Source of the DNA: Isoptericola sp. BMS4
GTDB lineage: Bacteria; Actinomycetota; Actinomycetes; Actinomycetales; Cellulomonadaceae
Assembly (NCBI RefSeq): GCF_011634835.1
Contig: NZ_SIRP01000001.1
Span: forward strand, 3,282,970-3,346,969
Direction: 5' to 3'
Length of the DNA stretch: 64,000 nt
Of the stretch, positions 25,225 through 35,931 are shown one piece after another. The notes beneath the pieces are model-generated. The model was not told the DNA's origin. It ran no database searches and was given only the letters and a program-made list of their open reading frames with translations. Every line of letters begins with the position of its first letter. Within the stretch, counting starts at the first letter, position 1. The position numbers and the translations under genes were made by a program.

Positions 25225-26852
25225 GCGGCACTTCCTTCCATGACGAGGTCGAGCACGCCGTGCTCGTCGATGTCCTGCGCGGGTGCCTGGTGCACCACGC
25301 GCCCGTCAGAGACCACGTGGACGCGGTCGGCGAGGCCGAGGACCTCGGGGATCTCGCTGGAGACGACCAGCACGGCGGTACCGGCGTCCGCGAGCTGTCG
25401 CACCAGGGCGTAGAGCTCGGAGCGGGCGCCCACGTCGACCCCGCGGGTCGGCTCGTCGAGGAGCAGGACGTCGCACCCGTGGACGAGCCAGCGCGCGAGC
25501 ACCGCCTTCTGCTGGTTGCCGCCCGACAGGGTGCGGATCGCCCGGTCGACGCCGCGCGGGCGCAGGTCGAGGGCCTCGGCCTGCTGCTGCGCGTCGCGCC
25601 GCTCTGCCGCCTCGTCGAGCCAGCCGCCGCGCGCCGTGCGTGCGAAGGTCGACAGGGTGATGTTGCGGTACACGGCCTCGTCGAGCACGAGCCCCTGGCT
25701 CTTGCGCTCCTCGGGGCACAGCCCGACGCCGGCCGCGACAGCCGTGGGGACGGAGCCCGGGCGGAGCCGCTTCCCGGAGACGGTGACCGTCCCGGTGGTC
25801 TGGCGGCGCGCGCCGTAGATTGTCTCGAGGATCTCGGAGCGGCCCGAGCCGACGAGCCCGGCCAGTCCGACCACCTCGCCGGCGCGCACCTGCAGCGAGA
25901 CGCCGGAGAAGCTCCCCGCGAGGCTCAGGTCCTCGACGTCGAGGACCACCGGGGCGTCGGCGGGGACGCCGGGCCGCTCGGGGAACGCGTACTCGACGTC
26001 GCGGCCCGTCATGAGCGAGATGAGCTCGCGGGTCGGGGTGTCCGCGGGCAGGTCCCGGCCGACCGTGCGGCCGTCCTTGAGCACGGTGATCCGGTCGCCG
26101 ATCGCGCGGATCTCCTCCATGCGGTGGGAGATGTAGACGATCGCCACGCCCTGCGCGGTGAGCTCCCGGACCACCCGGAAGAGGTTCTCCACCTCGCCGG
26201 CGTCCAGGACGGCGGACGGCTCGTCCATGATGATCACGCGGGCGTCGTGCGACAGCGCGCGGGCCATCGACACGAGCTGCTTGCCCGCTGCGGGCAGCTG
26301 GCCGACCTCGCGGTGCGGCGAGATCTCGGGGTGGCCGAGGCGGGCCATCAGCTCCCGGGTGCGGCGGGCGACCTCGCGGCGCTGCGTGAACCCGGCCGAC
26401 GCCAGCTCGTGGCCCAGGAAGATGTTCTCGGCCACGGTGAGCCCGTCGACGACGTCGAGCTCCTGGTACATGGTGGCGATGCCGTGTCCCAGCGCGGCGA
26501 CCGGGTGCGCGATCGACACCTCGGCGTCGTCGATGAGGATGCGCCCGGCGGTGGGCTGGTGCGCGCCCGAGAGCACCTTGATGAGCGTGGACTTGCCGGC
26601 GCCGTTCTGCCCGAGCAGGCAGTGCACCTCGCCCGCGACGACGTCGAGGTCGACGCCGTCGAGCGCCTTGGCGCCGGGGAAGTGCTTGACGATGCCCTCC
26701 ATGCGCAGCATCGGGGGCGTCGGGGACGTGCGGGGCTCGGGAGCCGACGCCGGCGGCGTCGTCTCGTGCGGGTCAGGAGCGGCGTCGGTGTCCACGCCGT
26801 GGCGTGGCTCGTGCCGCTGCGTCGGGGCCTCGTCGGGGTCTGCGTCGACCAT
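25221..26852 (-). CDS. Sugar ABC transporter ATP-binding protein (RbsA type, two domains)
   Basis: A 543-residue protein with two fused ATPase domains. The first has the Walker A GQNGAGKSTL and the second the signature LSGGNQQKAVLARW with a degenerate Walker A GLVGSGRSEI, the normal RbsA pattern. About 48 proline- and acid-rich residues precede the first domain. No ribosome site is seen at the ATG, but a -10 (TAGGTT) lies 7 bases upstream, so the mRNA is probably leaderless; this supports the 26852 start over an in-frame ATG at 26888. First gene of the sugar operon, divergent from the ROK gene. Confidence 0.94.
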   Translation of the reverse strand: MVDADPDEAPTQRHEPRHGVDTDAAPDPHETTPPASAPEPRTSPTPPMLRMEGIVKHFPGAKALDGVDLDVVAGEVHCLLGQNGAGKSTLIKVLSGAHQPTAGRILIDDAEVSIAHPVAALGHGIATMYQELDVVDGLTVAENIFLGHELASAGFTQRREVARRTRELMARLGHPEISPHREVGQLPAAGKQLVSMARALSHDARVIIMDEPSAVLDAGEVENLFRVVRELTAQGVAIVYISHRMEEIRAIGDRITVLKDGRTVGRDLPADTPTRELISLMTGRDVEYAFPERPGVPADAPVVLDVEDLSLAGSFSGVSLQVRAGEVVGLAGLVGSGRSEILETIYGARRQTTGTVTVSGKRLRPGSVPTAVAAGVGLCPEERKSQGLVLDEAVYRNITLSTFARTARGGWLDEAAERRDAQQQAEALDLRPRGVDRAIRTLSGGNQQKAVLARWLVHGCDVLLLDEPTRGVDVGARSELYALVRQLADAGTAVLVVSSEIPEVLGLADRVHVVSDGRVVHQAPAQDIDEHGVLDLVMEGSAA

Positions 26853-26859
26853 GTGACAG

Positions 26860-26888
26860 AACCTAGGCCCACTTATGCCGATCGTCAA
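26860..26888 (-). promoter_or_regulatory. Promoter of the sugar operon
   Basis: On the minus strand TTGACG (26888-26883), a 17-base spacer and TAGGTT (26865-26860). The -10 ends 7 bases before the ATG at 26852, predicting a leaderless transcript. Confidence 0.6.
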
Positions 26889-26903
26889 GCAAAAGTGGCG
26901 GGT

Positions 26904-26918
26904 TAATGATCATGATTG
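26904..26918. promoter_or_regulatory. Candidate ROK operator
   Basis: An AT-rich patch centred on the palindrome ATGATCAT (26906-26913), flanked by TTA and TTG, in the divergent gap between the ROK regulator and the sugar operon. TAATGAT (26904-26910) may double as the -10 of the ROK gene. ROK repressors usually bind AT-rich inverted repeats in such gaps. Confidence 0.4.
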
Positions 26919-26927
26919 ACTGTGTTC

Positions 26928-28112
26928 ATGGAGGAACTGCTGAAGTTCGCCCCCCGCCCGACGGGTGCCGGGGCGATGTTCCAGATGCTGCGCGACGGTC
27001 AGCCCCGCACCCGCGCCGACCTCGCCGCCGCCACCGGACAGGCCCGCTCGACGATCGCGGCACGCATCGACCTCCTGATGTCGGCGGGCCTCATCGTGCC
27101 CGCGGGCGAGGCCACGTCCACCGGCGGACGCCCGCCCGCGACGTTCGCCTTCAACCCCCGCGCCAAGGTGGTGCTCGCCGTCGACCTCGGCGCCCAGCAC
27201 GCCCGGATCGCCCTCACCGACCTCGCCTCGACCGTGCTCGCCGAGGCCGATGCCCCCCTGGCCATCGCCGAGGGACCGGACGTCGTGCTGTCCTGGGTAG
27301 CCGAGCAGGGCGAGAAGCTGCTCGCCGAGGCGGACCGGGAGCGCGGCGACCTCGCCGGCATCGGCGTCGGCCTCCCCGGGCCCGTCGAGCACTCCACCGG
27401 CCACCCGATCATGCCGCCGATCATGCCCGCGTGGGACCACGTCGACACGCCCGGCATCCTGCGCAAGCACTTCGACGTGCCCGTCCTCGTGGACAACGAC
27501 GTGAACATCATGGCGCTCGGCGAGCACCGCGCCGCATGGGCGAGCGTCGACAACGTGCTGTTCGTCAAGGTCGCCACGGGCATCGGCTCCGGCATCATCG
27601 CCGACGGGGCGCTGCGCCGCGGCGCACAGGGCTCGGCGGGCGACCTCGGGCACGTCGCCGTCCCCGGGGCCGAGGAGGTCCCGTGCCGGTGCGGCAACGT
27701 CGGCTGCCTCGAGGCCATCGCGAGCGGCCAGGCCGTCGCCGACAAGCTCGCGTCCGAGGGCCTCGACGCCCACCGCGGCGTCGACGTCGTCGCCCTGGTC
27801 CGGGGCGGCGACCTGCGCGCGAGCGCGGCCGTGCGGCAGGCCGGACGCGACATCGGCTCCGTGCTCGCGGCGTGCGTGAGCATGCTCAACCCGTCCGTCA
27901 TCGTCATCGGCGGGATCCTCGCCGACGCCGGGGAGCACCTCATCGCCGGGATCCGCGAGGTCGTCTATCGGCGCTCGCTGCCCCTCGCGACGCAGCACCT
28001 GCGCATCGTCACCTCCCAGACGCGGGGCGAGGCCGGCGTGCTGGGCGCGAGCGCGATGGTCGTGGACCACGTGCTCTCGGCGGCCGCGATCGACGCCCTC
28101 GCCGGGGCCTGA
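26928..28112 (+). CDS. ROK-family transcriptional repressor
   Basis: A 394-residue ROK protein with an N-terminal helix-turn-helix (about 15-60; RTRADLAAATGQARSTIAAR) followed by a sugar-kinase-like domain. The ROK zinc motif is intact: GHVAVPGAEEVPCRCGNVGC. The phosphoryl-site DNDVN is also present, so sugar binding is likely. Three in-frame starts are possible (TTG 26916, GTG 26922, ATG 26928); I prefer the ATG by composition. It is divergent from the ABC transporter operon and very probably represses it, releasing DNA when the sugar binds. Confidence 0.93.
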   Translation: MEELLKFAPRPTGAGAMFQMLRDGQPRTRADLAAATGQARSTIAARIDLLMSAGLIVPAGEATSTGGRPPATFAFNPRAKVVLAVDLGAQHARIALTDLASTVLAEADAPLAIAEGPDVVLSWVAEQGEKLLAEADRERGDLAGIGVGLPGPVEHSTGHPIMPPIMPAWDHVDTPGILRKHFDVPVLVDNDVNIMALGEHRAAWASVDNVLFVKVATGIGSGIIADGALRRGAQGSAGDLGHVAVPGAEEVPCRCGNVGCLEAIASGQAVADKLASEGLDAHRGVDVVALVRGGDLRASAAVRQAGRDIGSVLAACVSMLNPSVIVIGGILADAGEHLIAGIREVVYRRSLPLATQHLRIVTSQTRGEAGVLGASAMVVDHVLSAAAIDALAGA

Positions 28113-28179
28113 CCGCGGGCCGCCGAGGGGCGCCGGCAGCAGGCCGGACGGGTTCACCCGGACCGGTTCGACATCGATA

Positions 28180-28208
28180 TTGACGCCGGTCGGACACCGG
28201 TGAAGCAT
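28180..28208 (+). promoter_or_regulatory. Promoter of the small ThuA-like gene
   Basis: TTGACG (28180-28185), a 17-base spacer and AAGCAT (28203-28208), 65 bases before the GTG start. The -35 closely resembles that of the sugar operon. Confidence 0.4.
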
Positions 28209-28273
28209 GTGGGATGGCAGGCCGCGGCCCGACCGGCCGGCGGCGCCTGGAGAGCGATCGTCAAGGAGGACTC

Positions 28274-28939
28274 GTGACCGAACGGGAACGCCGTGCGCTG
28301 GTGGTCCAGGGTGGCTGGCCGGGGCACGCCCCGGCGGAGGCGACCGAGCTGTTCACTCCCTTCCTCAAGGAGGCGGGGTTCGACGTGACGGTCACCGACA
28401 CGCTGGAGGCCTACGCGGACGCCGAGTACATGGCGGGCGTCGACCTGGTCGTCCAGTGCTGGACGATGGGCGAGATCCTGCCCGACGAGATCCGCGGGCT
28501 CCGGGCCGCCGTCGCCGCCGGCACGGGCTTCGCGGGCTGGCACGGCGGCGTCGTCGACTCCTTCCGGATGGCGACCGACTACCTCCAGCTGGTCGGCGGG
28601 CAGTTCGCCGCCCACGCCCACGACCTGGTGCCGTACAGCGTCGAGGTGGTTCCCGAGCACGCCGACCACCCGATCGTCGCCGGCATCGACCGGATAGACC
28701 TCTTCTCGGAGCAGTACTGGGTGCTCACCGACAGCGCCTGCGAGGTGCTCGCCACGACCGAGATCCCGCCGCGGGACGACGACCCCTGGCACGAGCCGAT
28801 CGTCTCTCCCGTGGTGTGGACCCGGCGCTGGGGCGCGGGCAGGGTCTTCGTGTGCACCGAGGGGCACCAGCTCGCCGACCTCGAGACGCCCGAGGTGCGC
28901 ACCGTCATCGAGCGCGGGCTGCTCTGGGCGAGCCGCTGA
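28274..28939 (+). CDS. ThuA-like domain protein (small, cytoplasmic)
   Basis: A 221-residue ThuA-family protein with the glutamine-amidotransferase-like fold. Typical phrases are ALVVQGGWPGHAPAEAT, AAGTGFAGWHGGVVDSF and VSPVVWTRRWGAGRVFV. AAGGAGGA precedes the GTG at 28274. ThuA proteins occur with sugar ABC transporters and Gfo/Idh enzymes, and take part in disaccharide or keto-sugar use, with no settled reaction. It lies after the ROK gene and shares its family with the N-terminal domain of the giant secreted protein, giving the regulon one intracellular and one extracellular ThuA domain. Confidence 0.9.
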   Translation: MTERERRALVVQGGWPGHAPAEATELFTPFLKEAGFDVTVTDTLEAYADAEYMAGVDLVVQCWTMGEILPDEIRGLRAAVAAGTGFAGWHGGVVDSFRMATDYLQLVGGQFAAHAHDLVPYSVEVVPEHADHPIVAGIDRIDLFSEQYWVLTDSACEVLATTEIPPRDDDPWHEPIVSPVVWTRRWGAGRVFVCTEGHQLADLETPEVRTVIERGLLWASR

Positions 28940-28944
28940 CGCCT

Positions 28945-28984
28945 CCGGCGCTCCGGCCGGCACCGAGCCGGGACGGAGCGCCGG
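28945..28984. terminator. Bidirectional terminator hairpin
   Basis: CCGGCGCTCCG (28945-28955) pairs perfectly with CGGAGCGCCGG (28974-28984) between the convergent ThuA-like and ligA genes. Confidence 0.7.
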
Positions 28985-31532
<2,548 letters not shown>

Positions 31533-31571
31533 CGCGTTTTGAGCACTCACCGATCGACAGCAAGGACGCCC

Positions 31572-33086
31572 ATGAAGATCGCCGTCGTCGGCGCTGGATT
31601 CGCCGGTCTGGCCAGCGCGAAGGTTCTCCGCGAGTTCGGCCACGACATCACCGTGTTCGAGAAGGCGCCGGACGTCGGCGGGGTCTGGAGCGCGACCCGC
31701 CGCTACTCCGGTCTGTTCACGCAGAACAACAAGGGGTCGTACTCCTACAGCGACCTGCCCATGCCGAAGCACTACCCGGAGTGGCCGAGCGGGGAGCAGG
31801 TGCAGGCCTACCTCGAGCAGTACGTGGCGCTGCACGACCTCGAGCCCGCCCTGCGGCTGTCCACGGAGGTCGTGCGCGCAGAGCTCACCGCCGACGAGGA
31901 CGGCTGGCTCGTCACGTCCCGGCGCACCGGGGCGCCGGTGGGCGACCCGGAGTCCTTCGACCACGTCGTCGTCGCGAACGGGATCTTCTCCGACCCCGTG
32001 ATCCCCCGGTTCGAGGGCCTCGTCCAGCTCATGCGCGCCGGCGGCAAGGTCATCGCGTCCAGCCAGCTCAACTCCACCGAGGACGTGCGCGGCAAGAACG
32101 TCGTCGTCGTCGGCTACGGCAAGTCCGCGTGCGACGTCGCCGCGGACGTCGGCCCCGTCGCCGCGAGCACCACGGTCGTGGCCCGCAACCTCATCTGGAA
32201 GATGCCGAAGAAGATCGGCAAGGCCGTGAACATGAAGTACCTGCTGCTCACGCGCCTCGGCGAGGGCCTCTTCCGCTACGAGTCCCTGCCCAACCGGGTC
32301 GAGCGGTTCCTCCACGGTCCCGGCGACCCCGTGCGCCGCTCGATGCTGGGCAGCATCGGCGCCGTCGCACGCAAGCAGCTGTACCTCGACGAGCTCGGGC
32401 TCGTCCCCCGCGGCGACTTCGAGGAGATCGCGCGGTCCACCGTCTCGCTGTCCACGGACGGCTTCTACGAGCAGGTCCGCGACGGCGCCATCACCGTGCA
32501 CCGCGACACCGAGATCCAGCGCCTGTCGGTCGACGACGAGGGCGACCCGGTCGCCGTCCTGAGCAACGGGAAGACGGTCCGCGCCGACGTCGTGGTGTGC
32601 GGCACCGGGTTCCACCAGCGGGTCCCGTTCCTCGACGGGGACCTCACCGCCCGGCTGCTCGACGACCGCGGCAACTTCCAGCTCTACCGTCACGTGCTGC
32701 CCCACGACGTGCCGCACCTGACCTTCGTCGGGTACAACTCGTCCCTCTTCAGCCCGCTCTCCGCCGAGATGGCCGCCGTGTGGATCGCCGGCCACCTCGC
32801 CGGCGCGTTCGAGCTGCCGCCGATCGAGGAGCGCCGCCGCCAGGTGGCGGCGCGCGTGGACTGGATGGAGAAGCGGACGGACGGCAAGCACGCCCGCGGC
32901 ACCAACGTCATCCCGTTCTCGCTGCACCAGATCGACGAGATGCTCGACGACCTCGACCTCAACCTGTCCCGGTCGGCCCAGGTCAAGCAGTGGCTGCTGC
33001 CGATCGACCCCGGCGCCTACCGCCACGTGTCGACGCGGCTCAAGGAGCGCGTCGACCAGGGCGAGCGGGTGACCCAGCAGTCCTGA
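31572..33086 (+). CDS. Flavin-containing monooxygenase-like protein
   Basis: A 504-residue FAD/NADPH oxidoreductase of the flavin-monooxygenase type. The FAD motif VVGAGFAGLASAKVL is at the N-terminus, a second dinucleotide fold VVVVGYGKSACDVAADV lies at about residue 178, and VVVCGTGFHQRVPFL near residue 340 matches the ATG-containing linker of the family. Substrates of relatives are soft N, S or ketone groups. AAGGAC precedes the ATG. It is transcribed towards the conservon, and the two are separated by a large inverted repeat. The substrate is unknown. Confidence 0.88.
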   Translation: MKIAVVGAGFAGLASAKVLREFGHDITVFEKAPDVGGVWSATRRYSGLFTQNNKGSYSYSDLPMPKHYPEWPSGEQVQAYLEQYVALHDLEPALRLSTEVVRAELTADEDGWLVTSRRTGAPVGDPESFDHVVVANGIFSDPVIPRFEGLVQLMRAGGKVIASSQLNSTEDVRGKNVVVVGYGKSACDVAADVGPVAASTTVVARNLIWKMPKKIGKAVNMKYLLLTRLGEGLFRYESLPNRVERFLHGPGDPVRRSMLGSIGAVARKQLYLDELGLVPRGDFEEIARSTVSLSTDGFYEQVRDGAITVHRDTEIQRLSVDDEGDPVAVLSNGKTVRADVVVCGTGFHQRVPFLDGDLTARLLDDRGNFQLYRHVLPHDVPHLTFVGYNSSLFSPLSAEMAAVWIAGHLAGAFELPPIEERRRQVAARVDWMEKRTDGKHARGTNVIPFSLHQIDEMLDDLDLNLSRSAQVKQWLLPIDPGAYRHVSTRLKERVDQGERVTQQS

Positions 33087-33174
33087 CCCACCGTTCGCCG
33101 GTCGCGCTCGGGGCTTCGTGCGCGTCGGTCGAGCTCGGGCTTCGCGCGCGAAGCCTGACCCGCAGGTCGGGGTC

Positions 33175-33250
33175 GGGGCTCCGCGCGCGGCAGTCAATCC
33201 CGAAGTGGAGGGCCCCCAGGGCCCGTGAACGCTGCCGCGCGCGGAGCCCC
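33175..33250. terminator. Large inverted repeat between convergent genes
   Basis: Perfect 19-base arms (33175-33193 and 33232-33250; core CTCCGCGCGCGGCAG) enclose a loop that itself folds (GGGCCC pairs across CCA). It lies between the convergent monooxygenase and cvnE genes and can stop both. Confidence 0.65.
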
Positions 33251-33286
33251 CGAGCCCGACCCGCGCCCGACGGACGGAGACGTCCG

Positions 33287-34513
33287 TCAGGCGAAGCGGA
33301 CCGGGAGCTCTCGCGGGTAGCGCGCCCACGCCGAGCGCACGGGCTCGACCTGCGCGGGTGCCACCGTCAGCTCGGCGCCGCCGCGGCCGACGAAGTGCCC
33401 CACGACGGTCCTGGTGATGAGGGGCGCGGTGCGGTGCGCCGGGCACGCGTGGGCCCCGACGCCCCACGTGAGGTGGAACTGGGACCCGACCTGCTCCCAC
33501 GGGTCGTCGGACTGCACGGCCCGGTCCGCGTTGGCGGCCGCGACGGCCGGGACGACGGCGTCGCCCGCGGCGATGGGCTGCCCGCCCAGCTCCGTGTCGG
33601 CACGCGCGTAGCGCGGCAGCAGGTGCGGCAGGGGCGGGGTGTCGCGCGCGACCTCGTCCAGCGCGTCGTCGAGGGAGATCCGGCCGCCGTCGACACGTGC
33701 CGTGAACCCGGGGTCGGCCAGCAGCCGCTCCAGCGCGTTGGCGATCCAGGAGACCTCGGAGTCGAGCGCCGTCCGGAAGAGGAGGCCCACCGCCCCCATC
33801 ACCTCGAGGTCGTTCTCGTGGCCGGGGTGGGCGAGCAGCGCCGACGTGAGGTCGTCCCCGGGCTCCGCCCGCCGTGCGGCGACGAAGCCCGCGAGCAGGT
33901 CCTCCATCTCCGTGGCCGCCGGCCGCGACACCTCGGTCCCGGAGCGCAGGTCCACGGTCAGCACGCCCATCCGTCGCGCGTCGGCTAGCGTCATCCCCAG
34001 CAGGTCGGCCAGCACCCGCACCGGGACGTCCATCGCGTAGTCCGCGACCAGGTCGGCCTCGCCGCGGGCGACGAGCCGGTCGAGCACCGAGGTGCACGCG
34101 ACCTCCACGGTGCGGGCGACCCGCCGCTCGTCGACGCCGTCCAGGACGTCGGCCAGCGGGCCGCGCAGCCGGCGGTGGTCCTCGCCGTCGCGGTCGTGCG
34201 CGGCGTCGCGCTGCTCGAGCACCGCGCGCGACGGCGAGCGGCGCCCGACGAGGCGCCCGGACTCGTACCGCCAGTCGCGGGAGTCCCGGGAGAAGACCAC
34301 GTCGTGGCGCAGCACCGCGACGACCTCGTCGTACCCGAGCGCGAGCCACGCCGGCACGCCGGGCTCCAGGTCGACCGGGGCGACGGGGCCCCACCGGGAG
34401 CGCAGGGCGTCGTAGCGCTGCGTCACGTCGGCAGCGCCCGCGAGGTCCGCGAGCAGCGGCCGGTCGGCGATGTCCTCGAGCCGCACCACGCGGCCCGCGG
34501 CGGTGAGGCTCAT
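33287..34513 (-). CDS. cvnE: Cytochrome P450, conservon CvnE type
   Basis: A 408-residue P450, last gene of a conservon. The heme-binding loop is WGVGAHACPAHR with its cysteine, and the K-helix ExxR is EVAR in DEVARDTPPL. The usual I-helix oxygen-activation motif (AGxxT) is not evident; the matching stretch reads LLFRTALDSEVSWIANAL. I chose the ATG at 34513, which overlaps the GTPase stop (ATGA). Some conservons encode a P450 as the fifth member, thought to work with the G-protein-like complex at the membrane. Weak active-site conservation leaves open whether it is a normal monooxygenase. Confidence 0.88.
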   Translation of the reverse strand: MSLTAAGRVVRLEDIADRPLLADLAGAADVTQRYDALRSRWGPVAPVDLEPGVPAWLALGYDEVVAVLRHDVVFSRDSRDWRYESGRLVGRRSPSRAVLEQRDAAHDRDGEDHRRLRGPLADVLDGVDERRVARTVEVACTSVLDRLVARGEADLVADYAMDVPVRVLADLLGMTLADARRMGVLTVDLRSGTEVSRPAATEMEDLLAGFVAARRAEPGDDLTSALLAHPGHENDLEVMGAVGLLFRTALDSEVSWIANALERLLADPGFTARVDGGRISLDDALDEVARDTPPLPHLLPRYARADTELGGQPIAAGDAVVPAVAAANADRAVQSDDPWEQVGSQFHLTWGVGAHACPAHRTAPLITRTVVGHFVGRGGAELTVAPAQVEPVRSAWARYPRELPVRFA

Positions 34514-35130
34514 GCCGCCGCGCTCCCCTCGGTCTGCCGGCGCAGCGCGTGCTCCACGAGGGTGGTGAGCGCCTCCACCGCCCGGGGCCGCTCGCGCAGG
34601 TCGCCCGAGACGACGGGGGTGCCCTCGGGCAGGTCGAGGGCGGACCGGACGTCCTCGGGGGCGTGGCGCGGCGCGCCCTCGAACTCGTTGACAACCACGG
34701 TGAGCGGCAGGCGGGTGTGCTCCTCGAGCTGGTCCAGCACCTCGAAGCTCTCCTCCAGGTGGCGGGTGTCGACGAGGACCAGCACACCGACGGCGCCGTC
34801 CGCGAGGCCCGCCCACAGGTCCCAGAAGCGCCGCTGGCCCGGCGTGCCGAAGAGGTACAGCGCGATGTCCCGGCCCACCGTCACGCGGCCGAAGTCCATC
34901 GCGACGGTCGTCGTCGACTTCGTGTCCCGTGCCCTGTCGACCCCGACGCTCGCCGTGGTGATGGTCTCCTCCGTGCTGAGCATCGGGATCTCGCTCACCG
35001 CGCCGATGAGGGTCGTCTTGCCGACGCCGAACGCGCCCACCACCAGGATCTTCACCGAGCGCGCGACGCTCGGGGCCAGGTGGGCCGGGGCAGGCCCCGG
35101 GCCGGTCGCCTCAGAACTCGCGGAGGCCAT
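34510..35130 (-). CDS. cvnD: Conservon GTPase CvnD
   Basis: A 206-residue small GTPase-like protein. The P-loop is GAFGVGKTT (about residues 32-40), the switch region has ETITTASVGVD, the DxxG position reads FGTPGQRRFW, and the guanine-specificity site VVNEFEG replaces the usual NKxD, as in this ATP/GTP-binding family of actinobacteria. The first 20 bases overlap the end of cvnC, and the stop overlaps cvnE, so the three genes are tightly coupled. It probably cycles at the membrane with CvnA-C in a eukaryote-like G-protein complex. Confidence 0.95.
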   Translation of the reverse strand: MASASSEATGPGPAPAHLAPSVARSVKILVVGAFGVGKTTLIGAVSEIPMLSTEETITTASVGVDRARDTKSTTTVAMDFGRVTVGRDIALYLFGTPGQRRFWDLWAGLADGAVGVLVLVDTRHLEESFEVLDQLEEHTRLPLTVVVNEFEGAPRHAPEDVRSALDLPEGTPVVSGDLRERPRAVEALTTLVEHALRRQTEGSAAA

Positions 35131-35464
35131 CGAGCACCTCCTCCAGCAGGTCGGCGGCGGGCAGGTCGTGGACCGGGTTGGAGCGGATCGCCAGGTAGCC
35201 CTCGTCGATCAGGTCGGACGCCATCACCACGACGAGGCTCACGGGCAGGCGCAGGTAGGCGGCGAGCTCGGCCAGCGCGAGCGTGCCGCGGCACGTCTCG
35301 AGCAGCGCCCGCTGATGGCGCCCGGCGGATGCCGGCAGGCGACGGCCGTCGTCCACGGTGCACAGCAGCGTCTCGGGTCGCAGCGTGTTGCGGGTCGGGT
35401 GCGCACGTCCTCCGGTCAGGACGTACGAGCGCACCGGGTGGTCGCGATAGCCGTCGGTCTGCAT
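35111..35464 (-). CDS. cvnC: Conservon DUF742 protein CvnC
   Basis: A 117-residue DUF742 protein. It has the family's RSYVLTGGRAHPTRNTLRPE opening and a winged-helix-like segment ALAELAAYLRLPVSLVVVMA, then SDLIDEGYLAIR. In conservons it bridges the roadblock protein and the GTPase. Its end overlaps cvnD by 20 bases. A 44-base gap containing part of a tandem repeat separates it from cvnB. Confidence 0.95.
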   Translation of the reverse strand: MQTDGYRDHPVRSYVLTGGRAHPTRNTLRPETLLCTVDDGRRLPASAGRHQRALLETCRGTLALAELAAYLRLPVSLVVVMASDLIDEGYLAIRSNPVHDLPAADLLEEVLDGLREF

Positions 35465-35488
35465 CAGCCCGCCTCTCTCCTCAGTGTT

Positions 35489-35516
35489 CGGCCCTCAACG
35501 CCCGGCCCTCAACGTC
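35489..35516 (-). repeat. Tandem 14-base repeat at the end of cvnB
   Basis: CGGCCCTCAACGCC (35489-35502) is followed directly by CGGCCCTCAACGTC (35503-35516). The second unit covers the last codons and stop of cvnB; the first lies in the gap before cvnC. It looks like a small slippage duplication of the gene end. Confidence 0.6.
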
Positions 35517-35931
35517 CGGCCCGGTCCGTACCGAGCGTGCGCTCGCCGATCATGAGCACCTGCGCCTGCATCTGCTGGGCCACCAGCCCGGGATCGATCC
35601 CCTGGTCGGTGACGACCGCGAGCCGTGACCCGTCGCCCGCCCCGCGGACGAACAGGAACCCGCCGTCGAACTCGACGAGGACCTGCCGCAGCCCGTCCCC
35701 CGCGCCGAACTCGCGTCCCATGCTCATCCCGAGCGCCACGAGCCCGGCGCACGCCGCCGCCACCTTGTCGGCGGTGTCGGGGTCGGTGTCGTCCGTGCGC
35801 ACCTTCACCAGGCCGTCGGAGCTGAGCACGACGGCGTGCCGGACACCTCGCACCCCGGCCACGAGGTCGAGCATCCACCCGTCGGGGTGCGCCTCCTGCT
35901 GTGACGTCTCTTCGCTGGTCTGCGTCGTCAT
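35509..35931 (-). CDS. cvnB: Conservon roadblock/LC7 protein CvnB
   Basis: A 140-residue roadblock/LC7 domain protein, a putative GTPase regulator. The core WMLDLVAGVRGVRHAVVLSS, then GLVKVRTDD and a hydrophobic strand GGFLFVRGAG, is characteristic. Its ATG overlaps the stop of cvnA (ATGA). In conservons the roadblock protein is thought to act on the CvnD nucleotide cycle, like MglB on MglA. Confidence 0.95.
   Translation of the reverse strand: MTTQTSEETSQQEAHPDGWMLDLVAGVRGVRHAVVLSSDGLVKVRTDDTDPDTADKVAAACAGLVALGMSMGREFGAGDGLRQVLVEFDGGFLFVRGAGDGSRLAVVTDQGIDPGLVAQQMQAQVLMIGERTLGTDRAGR

Noticed and set aside
25221-26852. Degenerate second Walker A of the sugar ABC ATPase as a defect
   Set aside because: RbsA-type double ATPases typically have one degenerate nucleotide site.
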